Shown here piece after piece: positions 1 through 7,224 of a DNA stretch of 19,534 nt; the stretch's first letter is position 1, and each line of letters begins with the position of its first letter. The translations under genes were made by a program, and so were the position numbers. This DNA comes from Pseudobdellovibrio sp. (GTDB lineage: Bacteria > Bdellovibrionota > Bdellovibrionia > Bdellovibrionales > Bdellovibrionaceae), in the NCBI GenBank assembly GCA_025449725.1, contig JANWIU010000165.1:1-19534 (forward strand). Direction: 5' to 3'. The notes below the pieces were generated by a model that saw nothing but the letters and a program-made list of their open reading frames with translations, did no database searches and was not told the origin of the DNA.

Positions 1-270
1 AACGGAAAAGATGCTTTGGCAGAACTGGAAGCAACGAAGTTTGATCTTGTTCTGTCAGATGTTCAAATGCCGGTAATGGATGGCGTGGAACTCTTAAAAA
101 AAATAAAACAAAAAGATAAAAACGCACCGGTGGTTTTTTTAACTTCGGGCCACTCAAGCCTGGATGAAATTTCGGCTCAGGATTTAGGGGCTTCCGCTTT
201 TATCGTTAAGCCTTTCAAGCTTCAAGCTTTACTAAACAGCATCTGCAAGAGTTTTTCGATCACGAATTAA
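1..270 (+). CDS. Response regulator receiver (REC) domain, 3' part only
   Basis: The reading frame is open from the first base, so the gene begins upstream of the window and only 89 C-terminal residues are visible. They match the second half of a CheY-like receiver domain: the phosphoacceptor Asp is residue 20 (in LSDVQMPVMDG, after beta-3), the switch Thr is residue 48 (FLTSG, end of beta-4), and the conserved Lys-Pro pair is at 70-71 (VKPF, after beta-5). The protein stops about 17 residues after the Lys-Pro pair, so no output domain follows. It is either a single-domain regulator or the C-terminal receiver of a larger protein such as a hybrid kinase. It ends 5 bases from the convergent pilus tip gene. 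A TTG at base 16 is in frame but lies inside the domain and is not the true start. Confidence 0.9.
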   Translation, partial: NGKDALAELEATKFDLVLSDVQMPVMDGVELLKKIKQKDKNAPVVFLTSGHSSLDEISAQDLGASAFIVKPFKLQALLNSICKSFSITN

Positions 271-275
271 TTTTT

Positions 276-1214
276 TTAAGGGGCAGCAATTCTAAATGTA
301 ACGGTGTCTGAGTACGTACCACTGTATACTGAACCAATTGTTCCAACAGTTGCATCAACTAAAATTTTTGTGCCACCACTGATAGAAGATCCAGTGCCTT
401 GTCTAACTAACTGTTCGGTATTCGACAATGCCACAATTGAATTGTCAAACTTCAACGTGTACGGGATTAAGTTATTCGAAGCAACAGATGTATTCTTCAA
501 ATTTCCGGAGTTAGTAGATAACAAATAAAGTTTATATCCATCTGAATAAGTCAAAAACAGGTCAAATCCCATAGTCTCACCGTTAGTTAGTGAGCCGAAG
601 TTAATGGTCTGATTGAAGTCCGCAGCATTGTAAAGTGAGCCTCTGTCTACTAACGACAAACTCATGTTGTTTTCAATCGTGTATTTGTAGTTAGTACTCG
701 CATTCGTGTTTACGGAACTTCTTGAACTAAAACTTGAACCATCCCATGAATAAATTTGAAAACTGTAACGATCGATATATGGCCCTGTAGGTCTTACGAG
801 CGAAGTGTCAATATACGGATAATAATAAACATTTACCGAAGACGTATTGTTCGTAATCGCTCCTAATAGAGCGTGAGATGTGTTAGTGGCTTCAGATCCA
901 CTTCTAATTATGTTCGCCGGAGCATGACCACCGGCATCGTAAAACTGAATCGGAATGGAGTCTCCGCCCTTCGTAAGCTTACGTGTCGTATACACTTCAC
1001 TTCCGTTATTCTTAATAAACACCATGAAATTACAGGTATTGTTTTCAGGAGATGATCTTGAAACGGTAATTTGAATCGGACTATCATTCTGAGTATTCAT
1101 ATTTACTAGCGCTGATTGAGCAGAAATATTTAACCCGGCACAGTGAGCAAAAGCCGATTCAACACCGAGCAAAATTGACAACAACGAAATTATTATAAAA
1201 CTATTCTTCATCAT
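276..1214 (-). CDS. Chaperone-usher pilus tip adhesin, two-domain
   Basis: This is an exported 312-residue protein. It has a signal peptide of about 23 residues ending in ESAFA before HCAG. The N-terminal part is Ser/Asn/Thr rich and has two cysteines (C25 and C61) that could form one disulfide. From about residue 195 it resembles the locus's own pilins: the segment GYKLYLLSTNSGNLKN matches GYKIMARSSNGSELRN of the first pilin, and the end GTYSDTVTFRIAAP matches the pilin ending GTYTDTVTFTI. A distinct N-terminal domain fused to a pilin-like C-terminal domain, at the end of the operon after the usher, is the classic layout of a tip adhesin that docks by donor-strand exchange. The start overlaps the usher stop (ATGA), which implies translational coupling; an ATG-ATG pair leaves the exact start uncertain by one codon. 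The ligand is unknown. Confidence 0.75.
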   Translation of the reverse strand: MMKNSFIIISLLSILLGVESAFAHCAGLNISAQSALVNMNTQNDSPIQITVSRSSPENNTCNFMVFIKNNGSEVYTTRKLTKGGDSIPIQFYDAGGHAPANIIRSGSEATNTSHALLGAITNNTSSVNVYYYPYIDTSLVRPTGPYIDRYSFQIYSWDGSSFSSRSSVNTNASTNYKYTIENNMSLSLVDRGSLYNAADFNQTINFGSLTNGETMGFDLFLTYSDGYKLYLLSTNSGNLKNTSVASNNLIPYTLKFDNSIVALSNTEQLVRQGTGSSISGGTKILVDATVGTIGSVYSGTYSDTVTFRIAAP

Positions 1215-3694
1215 CTGCCCGCCTCATTTTCAATCTTTATAGTTCCCATTTGGAAGGCTGAAGCTTCACTGTCTTCACGCTCTCCCGCTTGTTCTGCCCG
1301 ACCTTTTTCGCCAATGTCGACTAACTCAAAGTTGATTTTTTTAAGTCGTGTGTCAGATAACTCAATCTGATACTTACCATAGGATAAGCCATCAACTACG
1401 AAATTTCCAGACTCATCAGTAAAAAAGTTATTAGAAAATACTTTTCCTTCGGAATCTAAAATTTTACCGTACATATAAGCGACTTGGTCTGGGTTATTTG
1501 ATGCCAGTTTTCCTCTTACCGTAAGAGCTTTATTAACTTTCAAAGGAACAAATAAACCGCTTCTGTACTTAGGATGCAATATATAAGATTCGCGCTCTAA
1601 ATTGCTGCCCATACCAAGCCCTGTGGAATCCAGCTTAACCGGTCTATCAACGTATGAAGTTAAATTGGCATAGACAAAAGCCTCGTTACCTTTAAGTATG
1701 ATTCGGTCTTCTTCCGACCCGTTAGGAATTGTTAAACTTTGTCTAGGACCAAGACCTTCAGCTTGAATAACAGCAAACGAATCCACAATGGGGCGTGAAA
1801 TACTGAAACTATCTTGCGTCCAAGCTAACGCGGTACCGAGACTTAATCGCTCGCTGTTGGTTAGATCAGTGCCGTTTTGATCAGAACCTCTTGTTGAACT
1901 GTTTGCCTGCGCGGATAACTCAAACTTAGGAGCAAAGTAACTTGCAAAGACATCCATACTTTGAGCTTCAATTCCGGTTGTACGGTCTTTTTGCCTTTGG
2001 CCGTACATACTCATTTGGAAATCGTTATAATTGAAGCGGCTGTTTCTCATGTATCGAAGCGCCGTCAAATTGTTTGGAATATCTTGAGTCACAGAAGCCT
2101 GGGCTTTCCCTTCATCTTCTGTCCAGTTAATCGTGATTTGCGCCTGATCAGAATCGGGAACTTGCTCTTGTCTTGAGTATGAAAAGTCAAATCTCCAGTT
2201 TTTCACTATCTGATTTTGGTAAACCGCACGGTATTCAAAATCATTAATACCTGCATTCTGCCCGGTTGTTTTAGTTGCACCAACACTTATACTGCTGGCA
2301 TCTGTTATCTGCTTTTGAAGAACAAGGTCATATTTTTCTGCAAAATTGGGGGCTGAAAATCCGACAGGTGAAATCGCCAAAAAGTCTTTAGATCGCGCCT
2401 CAAAACCGGCTAAGAGCCGAAACCGCAAGAATGCCGGCCAATTTGTTTCAGGCGAATTGTAACGCCATCTAACGGCGCTAGCGGCTTTAACACTGCTATC
2501 CGTATAATGAGCCACATCTAAAAAGTTTGTACCAATGATCGAAAGGTATCCGACACCGGCTCCCCACAAATTAGAAGATAAGTAATTCTGATGATTAAGA
2601 TTTACAGTTACCTGGTCATTAATACCGTATCGGTGGTACAGAGAACTCAAACTGTCATCGTAATATTTTTTTTCATTACCTAAAAAGTAAGATGGCTTAC
2701 CAACTTGATAAGCAAAATCGCTTACACCTTTAGGCAGTATCTGATCGTCGTACAACATGTCGACGATAAATTCTTCTTTTTTACCGAAGTCATCTGTCAA
2801 AATAACCTTAACAACATTTCGGCCATATAACAGCGGAAGATCCTTTAAATTATACGGCCCAGGTGAAACACGCACACGCGTAATCAAAATATCATTCACA
2901 AAAAGTTCGAGTAATGAATTATTGGTAATCTGAACCAATGTTGAACGCCTATTGAGAGGGCTTCTCTGCGGATAAATGTTGAATTGCTTAGTGATCTGCA
3001 AGCCGCCGGCAGCAAGACCGGATTGAAAGGCGATTGTGTTTGGACTGAAGTCTCCTGCTCTTAACCTGATCTGGCTGTCTTCAAAGTCATGAACTAAAGA
3101 CGTATCAACTCTTTCAAAAGCCTTTGGATCATGCTCAACATAACGTGCAGTTGTTTCAAAAGTTGCAAACCCCAAATTCTGCACTAACTCAGCGAATCCT
3201 TCTGCAGGATTTTTATTACTGTTGTTTATGATTGGCGTAATCTGTGAAGAGTAAGAAGTGGTGCCTCTAAGGTTCAAGTATCCAGAAAAGTTTTTTTCTT
3301 CCATACCAAGACCGGCTTTGGTTTGCCCGTAAACCACAGGATAATCTTTAACAGCACGCATTTCTAAGGGCACTGTAACATCAAGTTTTAATTCTTTTTC
3401 ATTGTATTTAGTCAGGATGCCGATTCGCGAAAGGCTTTCGACTGTAATAAACTCATCTGGACCAGTTAGAACTGTGATTCTTTGAAGCTTCTCTGTTTGA
3501 ACAAATGGGCCGATAATTTTACTTAACACCGCTCCGTTCAACGAAACCGGCTGACCCTTTTCATTTAAAGTTGCCGGGACATCACCAAGACTTACCCCGT
3601 CAACCTCTAATCGCAAAGGAATAAGTTCAGCGTAAGAAACGCTAGCCAACAAAACTGTGATCAGCGTAAGGCCGAGTCTTACCCAGTTTTTCAT
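1211..3694 (-). CDS. Outer-membrane usher (FimD/PapC family)
   Basis: The 827-residue protein is the normal size for a chaperone-usher pilus assembly platform. A signal peptide of about 22 residues (ending SVSYA) precedes an N-terminal domain that starts ELIPLRLEVDGVSLGDVP. The stretch around residues 255-310, with LFVNDILITRVRVSPGPY, NLKDLPLLYGRNVVKVILTD and then DDFG, is the typical usher segment at the start of the barrel and plug. A long Tyr/Asn/Ser-rich section with alternating hydrophobic residues follows and fits the 24-strand barrel. The C-terminal part, with YGKYQIELSD, looks like the periplasmic Ig-like domains. The protein would receive chaperone-subunit complexes and secrete the fibre. 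It overlaps the chaperone gene by 4 bases upstream and the tip gene by 4 bases downstream. The exact clade (archaic/sigma or another) cannot be settled without a tree. Confidence 0.92.
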   Translation of the reverse strand: MKNWVRLGLTLITVLLASVSYAELIPLRLEVDGVSLGDVPATLNEKGQPVSLNGAVLSKIIGPFVQTEKLQRITVLTGPDEFITVESLSRIGILTKYNEKELKLDVTVPLEMRAVKDYPVVYGQTKAGLGMEEKNFSGYLNLRGTTSYSSQITPIINNSNKNPAEGFAELVQNLGFATFETTARYVEHDPKAFERVDTSLVHDFEDSQIRLRAGDFSPNTIAFQSGLAAGGLQITKQFNIYPQRSPLNRRSTLVQITNNSLLELFVNDILITRVRVSPGPYNLKDLPLLYGRNVVKVILTDDFGKKEEFIVDMLYDDQILPKGVSDFAYQVGKPSYFLGNEKKYYDDSLSSLYHRYGINDQVTVNLNHQNYLSSNLWGAGVGYLSIIGTNFLDVAHYTDSSVKAASAVRWRYNSPETNWPAFLRFRLLAGFEARSKDFLAISPVGFSAPNFAEKYDLVLQKQITDASSISVGATKTTGQNAGINDFEYRAVYQNQIVKNWRFDFSYSRQEQVPDSDQAQITINWTEDEGKAQASVTQDIPNNLTALRYMRNSRFNYNDFQMSMYGQRQKDRTTGIEAQSMDVFASYFAPKFELSAQANSSTRGSDQNGTDLTNSERLSLGTALAWTQDSFSISRPIVDSFAVIQAEGLGPRQSLTIPNGSEEDRIILKGNEAFVYANLTSYVDRPVKLDSTGLGMGSNLERESYILHPKYRSGLFVPLKVNKALTVRGKLASNNPDQVAYMYGKILDSEGKVFSNNFFTDESGNFVVDGLSYGKYQIELSDTRLKKINFELVDIGEKGRAEQAGEREDSEASAFQMGTIKIENEAGR

Positions 3695-4422
3695 GGCGAA
3701 ACGTTCTCGTCCTTAATTTCAACTTTCGGAGGATTTTTTACCAGATCAAATTCAGATGTGGATTTAACTTTAAAGACTCTGCGGTGACCGGACAATACAT
3801 TTTCGCCGTCCCAGTCTTTTACAAGGTCGCCCAAAATCACTGATTTACCGGCGTTGTCTTTCATTTCAATTTTTACATTTTTTAGTAATGTGTGCCGCTG
3901 CCCTTTGTTCACAACCGAAATTCTTAATGTGTCTTTATCTATACGTTTAATAGGTTCAATGACTATCTTAGGATAATAATTAACATCCGTTACATAGACT
4001 GAAGCTACAAACTGAAATAAAAATTTAATTCCAGTTTGCTTTTTAGTTTCTTCAAAAGAAACCGGAAGCTGAGAGGCAACGATTCTGTAAGAAACCTCTT
4101 TTTCAATATCCTTAGGACCGAGATACACAACCCGAATCGCACGTGAATCACTTCCATTTAATGAAATTTGATCGGGGTAAATTTTGAAATCCTTAGACGG
4201 AGTCATTTTCTCTTTACCTTTATCATCTATTTCGCGGGTAAAGGCTTCAATTTTTACTGCAATCTTTTCTTTGGCTTCATTTTCAATTCGGAAAATTTTG
4301 GATGTGCCCGCACCGTCCGGTGCAAAGTTCACAACCATCGGTTCAAGACGAAAAGCTTCGGCCCTAAAATGAAAGACCGAGACTATTATAATTAAAAATG
4401 AAAGAAGGCTGTGGTTTTTCAT
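3691..4422 (-). CDS. Periplasmic pilus chaperone (PapD/FimC-like)
   Basis: This 243-residue protein has a signal peptide of about 23 residues (ending FRAEA). The mature start, FRLEPMVVNFAPDG, fits the first strand of a PapD-type Ig domain. The segments SRAIRVVYLGP and YRIVASQLPVSFEE are the familiar F-G region of these chaperones, followed by a hydrophobic G1-like strand (IKFLFQFVASVYV) that would complement pilin subunits. The C-terminal half (about 150-243) is the second Ig domain. There is no cysteine, so there is no stabilising disulfide. The ATG at 4422 is preceded by a GGGA Shine-Dalgarno sequence about 7 bases away. The gene overlaps the usher by 4 bases. Family membership is clear from both the sequence and the neighbours; the archaic class is suggested by the spore-coat-U-like pilins. 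Confidence 0.88.
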   Translation of the reverse strand: MKNHSLLSFLIIIVSVFHFRAEAFRLEPMVVNFAPDGAGTSKIFRIENEAKEKIAVKIEAFTREIDDKGKEKMTPSKDFKIYPDQISLNGSDSRAIRVVYLGPKDIEKEVSYRIVASQLPVSFEETKKQTGIKFLFQFVASVYVTDVNYYPKIVIEPIKRIDKDTLRISVVNKGQRHTLLKNVKIEMKDNAGKSVILGDLVKDWDGENVLSGHRRVFKVKSTSEFDLVKNPPKVEIKDENVSP

Positions 4423-4484
4423 GTTGCATCCCGGATGTTAAAACATTGCTGTAATACCGATATAATTAAAGCTTAACGATTAAA

Positions 4485-4772
4485 TTAAGGAGCTACAACT
4501 TTAATCACACTATGTGACGCTAACTTCAGTGAGCCGGTAAGCTCTTTCCACTTTTTAGAATTGTTATTTACCGCACCTTCAGATTGCGGTCCCCGACGAA
4601 CAACGCGTTCATGTACATACACTTTCAACTTCGAATTTCCTTGAGGGCAAACTTCGTTTCCTTCAACTACAACACCTTTGTCGGGAACCGTACCCGATAA
4701 CAGAAAAGATGCTGCTGTTGCGCTTTGTACGAACAAAAAGGCCAATGAAATAACTATGGTCTTTGCATTCAC
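4485..4772 (-). CDS. Small exported pilus-locus protein, possible mini-subunit
   Basis: This is a 95-residue protein of unknown function with a clear signal peptide (about 20 residues, ending ATA). The mature start ASFLLSGTVPDKGVVVEG resembles the first strand of the neighbouring pilins (LPLSGVVTAIYDLQIAV), and the end SHSVIKVVAP resembles the pilin ending ITVSISAP. The mature protein is only about 75 residues, roughly half a pilin domain, and has one cysteine (C42). It starts with GTG and has GGAG about 7-10 bases upstream. It lies between the pilins and the chaperone, 62 bases before the chaperone gene. It may be a shortened subunit (initiator, terminator or anchor), a chaperone ligand, or a decayed pilin. 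The reading frame and export signal are solid; the role is inference. Confidence 0.65.
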   Translation of the reverse strand: MNAKTIVISLAFLFVQSATAASFLLSGTVPDKGVVVEGNEVCPQGNSKLKVYVHERVVRRGPQSEGAVNNNSKKWKELTGSLKLASHSVIKVVAP

Positions 4773-4866
4773 GTCCTACTCCAATCGCTAATGTCTTTAA
4801 CCATTATCGGCTAAAATCGAGATTTCATTAACTCGGAGAAGGACTAGATTCTCATTTTGAGACAAT

Positions 4867-4890
4867 AAAAAAGGACCAGTTAGGTCCTTT
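4867..4890 (-). terminator. Intrinsic terminator after the second pilin gene
   Basis: On the - strand the sequence AAAGGACC-TAACT-GGTCCTTT forms an 8-bp stem with a 5-base loop, and the 3' arm runs into six T residues and then ATTG. It lies about 50 bases past the pilin stop and ahead of the small exported gene, so it should lower transcription of the downstream assembly genes relative to the pilin. Confidence 0.85.
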
Positions 4891-4940
4891 CTACGATCCA
4901 GTTAAAGTTTACGTGCTGGACTTTTGTTGGAGTACTAAAA

Positions 4941-5408
4941 TTACGGAGCAGAGATTGAAACGGTGATTAAGTCTGAGTAAGTACCTGCAGGTGCATTTGG
5001 CTGCGCCGGGAAAGAAACTCGGATATTTGATACGTCAGTAGTTAAGCCGGCTAAAGCAGTAGCTGGTTTTACAACTGTATCGGTCGTAAGTAATGAATAT
5101 TGAGTAGCCGTGTCGTCATATGAAATTGTATAAGCAACGAATTTAGTCGCATCAGATGCGTTACGCAATCGACCGGCATTTTGAGACTTCATTAAAATTT
5201 TATAACCGGTCAAGTTATTGGAAACTTCAGTAGCTTGAGCAACAACTCTGTTAGCTTCACCGCCTGTGATATTAACTGATGCAGAAGAAGTTGATAATGA
5301 GATTTCGTAGCGCACATCTACTACACCGGTCAAAGTTAGTAAACCTTGAGTAGCTGCGAAAGCAGTTGTTGTTAATGCTGTCATTGCGGCAAAGATAATT
5401 GTTTTCAC
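4941..5408 (-). CDS. Major-type pilin subunit 2 (spore coat U-like)
   Basis: This 155-residue exported protein has a signal peptide of about 18 residues (ending AFA), followed by ATQGLLTLTGVVDVRYEISL, an alternating hydrophobic N-terminal strand suited to donor-strand exchange. It shares the pattern GGE..-VA.-E.SN.L.GYKI-S.N-LRN-YTI.YD-L.GLTT-PAGTYSD with the first pilin and ends in ITVSISAP. There are no cysteines. It starts with GTG and has a strong AAAGGAG ribosome site 8 bases upstream; the leader is nearly identical to that of the other pilin. The two genes are evident paralogues, from tandem duplication. One could be the major subunit and the other an adaptor or minor subunit. Family placement near the SCPU/archaic fimbrial subunits comes from pattern recognition only. 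Confidence 0.82.
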   Translation of the reverse strand: MKTIIFAAMTALTTTAFAATQGLLTLTGVVDVRYEISLSTSSASVNITGGEANRVVAQATEVSNNLTGYKILMKSQNAGRLRNASDATKFVAYTISYDDTATQYSLLTTDTVVKPATALAGLTTDVSNIRVSFPAQPNAPAGTYSDLITVSISAP

Positions 5409-5424
5409 TTAAGTCTCCTTTAAG
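5408..5424 (-). promoter_or_regulatory. Ribosome site in a small inverted repeat, pilin 2
   Basis: On the - strand CTTAA-AGGAGAC-TTAAG places the Shine-Dalgarno AGGAG in the loop of a 5-bp inverted repeat whose right arm ends at the first base of the GTG start codon. The same arrangement occurs before pilin 1. The stem is A/U rich and weak, so any folding effect would be modest. Confidence 0.45.
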
Positions 5425-5580
5425 TTTTTGTTTTTTTAATTCGTTCGAACTTCATAAAAGCAAAAACAGCGGCATGTAAAAGTGACTTAAACTCGATTTG
5501 GAGCGCTAAAATATCCCGCTTTGATACACAGGGACGGTCCTGGCGTCAGAAGTGTCAAAAGTTTTTACAATTTCTTAACC

Positions 5581-5610
5581 AAAAAAAGAGGGACCCTGAC
5601 GGGATCCCTC
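5581..5610 (-). terminator. Intrinsic terminator after the first pilin gene
   Basis: On the - strand GAGGGA-t-CCC, loop GTCA, then GGG-TCCCTC forms a 9-bp stem with one bulged base, directly followed by seven T residues. It lies about 30 bases past the pilin stop. It would end most transcripts after the first pilin gene and so set a high pilin-to-usher ratio, or isolate pilin 2 under its own promoter. Confidence 0.88.
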
Positions 5611-5641
5611 TCTATTATATATAGTTGTATCTTACAGAATC

Positions 5642-6112
5642 TTAGTTAGCTAAAATTGTGAAAGTAACTGTATCAGTGTAAGTACCGGCAGGTGCTGTAC
5701 CGTATGGAGCTACCGTAACTTTAACATCTGAAGCAACAGTAGTTAAACCTGGTAAAGATGAAACTGACTTAACTTGAGCGTCTGAAGTCGACAATGTGAT
5801 TGGACCAGCTCCGTCATAATTGATCGTATACGTGGTTTTCTTAGTGCTGTCGGTCGTGTTACGCAGTTCTGAACCGTTAGACGACCTAGCCATGATTTTG
5901 TAACCGTTCAATGCATTCGACTGCTCAGATACAGTTGCAACTGAAAGAGCATTCTCACCGCCAACGATATTTAAGTTAGCAGCTTCTGGCTTTACTGCGA
6001 TCTGCAAGTCGTAAATTGCAGTGACGACACCAGAAAGTGGCAAGTCTACGCTTGTTGCTGCTTGCGAAATGCTGGCTAAAAGTACGGCTGCTGTTAATAA
6101 TAAAGATTTCAC
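5642..6112 (-). CDS. Major-type pilin subunit 1 (spore coat U-like)
   Basis: This 156-residue exported protein has a signal peptide of about 18 residues (ending SQA). The mature start, ATSVDLPLSGVVTAIYDLQI, is an alternating hydrophobic strand typical of donor-strand-exchanging pilins. The core pattern GGENALSVATVSEQSN, GYKIMARSSNGSELRN, TYTINYDG, LPGLTT and APAGTYTDTVTFTI is shared with pilin 2 and with the C-terminal domain of the tip protein. It has no cysteines. It starts with GTG behind a strong AAAGGAG site. It is the first gene of the pilus locus and is followed at once by a strong terminator, which suggests that it is the most abundant subunit. It would be carried by the chaperone at 3691-4422 and polymerised through the usher at 1211-3694. 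Confidence 0.84.
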   Translation of the reverse strand: MKSLLLTAAVLLASISQAATSVDLPLSGVVTAIYDLQIAVKPEAANLNIVGGENALSVATVSEQSNALNGYKIMARSSNGSELRNTTDSTKKTTYTINYDGAGPITLSTSDAQVKSVSSLPGLTTVASDVKVTVAPYGTAPAGTYTDTVTFTILAN

Positions 6113-6128
6113 TTAATTCTCCTTTAAG
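6112..6128 (-). promoter_or_regulatory. Ribosome site in a small inverted repeat, pilin 1
   Basis: On the - strand CTTAA-AGGAGAA-TTAAG shows the same inverted-repeat arrangement as pilin 2. The two copies differ by one loop base, and the arms are kept. An A-rich tract lies just upstream in both leaders. Confidence 0.45.
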
Positions 6129-6271
6129 TTTGTTATTGTTTCTTAATCAAAAACGTTTCGAGAGGACATTAGCAAAGAGTGTGCGACTTCAGATAGAATT
6201 AGTTCGTTTACAGGTAAGTTTTACCCGGTCATTGTATCAAAACGACATAAAATGCTGGCCAATGTATAAGT

Positions 6272-6300
6272 TTGAGACGATTCACTAAAGATACTAAAGT
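6272..6300 (+). promoter_or_regulatory. Possible sigma-70-type promoter for the outer-membrane protein
   Basis: TTGAGA, a 17-base spacer, then TAAAGT: each box matches the consensus at roughly 4-5 of 6 positions. It sits 66 bases before the ATG at 6367 in the divergent region between the pilus locus and this gene. This is a visual match only. Confidence 0.3.
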
Positions 6301-6366
6301 ATTGAACTAGGATTAAGCCAATAAATCATCTTTGCTTCATCATGCTGTAACGTTTAATCTTGTTCT

Positions 6367-7224
6367 ATGTTTAGAGCTTTATCATCTTTGATCGTCATCA
6401 TCTTAGTTTCGTTTCCGGCTATTTCCCAAACTGCCAAAAAAACTGCTGCCCAACCCAAAGCTAAGACCGCTGAAGAAGTTCAGGCTGCTGAAGAAGCTGA
6501 AGCTGAGGCCGATTCGGCAGAAGGACTTAGTCCCTATATTGAGGTTGAGAAGTACGATGCTGCTAAACCCTTAAAAGAACGGACCGATGACCGCATTAGC
6601 GTTTTTGCAAAATATAACACAAATAATTTCGATGCAGAAGAGCGAGGCACCCTTGCCACAATTAACTTTACGACAAGCTCTGATCTAAACCTGGGTCTTG
6701 AATACGTAAAGGCATTAAACGATAACGTCAGTGTACGTACTATGGCGATGCTTAGCCACCACTACTCTCCGGAGAATGATTTGGTTATTCCTAACATAGA
6801 CGAAAGCGAAAAAGACCAAGGCGCGTTTTCGTTGGGTTTAAGATACCTTTTTACCCAGGACAACTATTTTGACTTCTCCTTAAATTACCACCCTCACTAT
6901 TATTTTTTACAAAATTCTGATACCGGAAACTATATTTTAAAAAATAACCCATCACCTTCTGCAACACTTGGAATGAAAAATTTCTTCTACGATACCCCTG
7001 AGGCATCTGTTGGCCTTGATTTGGGGCTTGAAATAATCTCAAATTCAGAAGTGGTCACCAACAACTCCGCATATTTTGCCGGACTTATTTATCGTCAAAA
7101 CTTCAAAACAGGCGATAATATTTCAGTTGAGTTTTCTTATAGATCGGAAAATTCGGAAACGGCACAGCACCTTCTGAGAAACCAGGCATTCAGCCTTAGT
7201 TTCATGTACACATTACCTTATTAA
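6367..7224 (+). CDS. Predicted outer-membrane beta-barrel protein, function unknown
   Basis: I do not recognise the family. The 285-residue protein starts with a signal peptide of about 20 residues (ending AIS). A low-complexity Ala/Lys/Glu-rich stretch follows (about 22-52), probably a periplasmic linker or coiled segment. From about residue 75 there are repeated amphipathic beta strands with alternating aromatic and polar residues (ISVFAKYNTNNF, LNLGLEYVKAL, AFSLGLRYLF, YFDFSLNYHPHYYF, ISVEFSYRS). The chain ends FSLSFMYTLPY, with the terminal aromatic residue typical of Omp85-assembled barrels. No clear Shine-Dalgarno sequence precedes the ATG. It is divergent from the pilus locus and its stop overlaps the stop of the convergent gene by 4 bases, so its link to either neighbour is unproven. 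Confidence 0.75.
   Translation: MFRALSSLIVIILVSFPAISQTAKKTAAQPKAKTAEEVQAAEEAEAEADSAEGLSPYIEVEKYDAAKPLKERTDDRISVFAKYNTNNFDAEERGTLATINFTTSSDLNLGLEYVKALNDNVSVRTMAMLSHHYSPENDLVIPNIDESEKDQGAFSLGLRYLFTQDNYFDFSLNYHPHYYFLQNSDTGNYILKNNPSPSATLGMKNFFYDTPEASVGLDLGLEIISNSEVVTNNSAYFAGLIYRQNFKTGDNISVEFSYRSENSETAQHLLRNQAFSLSFMYTLPY

Noticed and set aside
16..270. TTG at base 16 as the start of a complete 84-residue regulator
   Set aside because: The frame is open to base 1 and the visible part begins in the middle of a receiver domain, before the phosphoacceptor strand. The gene is cut by the window.
250..276. Shared terminator between the response regulator and the tip gene
   Set aside because: There is a T-run (270-277), but only a 4-bp stem (TTCG-ATCA-CGAA), set off from the T-run. 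Too weak to call.
4435..4446. ATGTT-AA-AACAT inverted repeat before the chaperone gene
   Set aside because: Five base pairs in an A/T-rich stretch are expected by chance, and it has no positional logic as a terminator or operator.
5540..5566. Promoter from the perfect TTGACA on the - strand upstream of pilin 2
   Set aside because: No -10-like hexamer is found 16-18 bases downstream; the nearest candidates are about 26 or more bases away.
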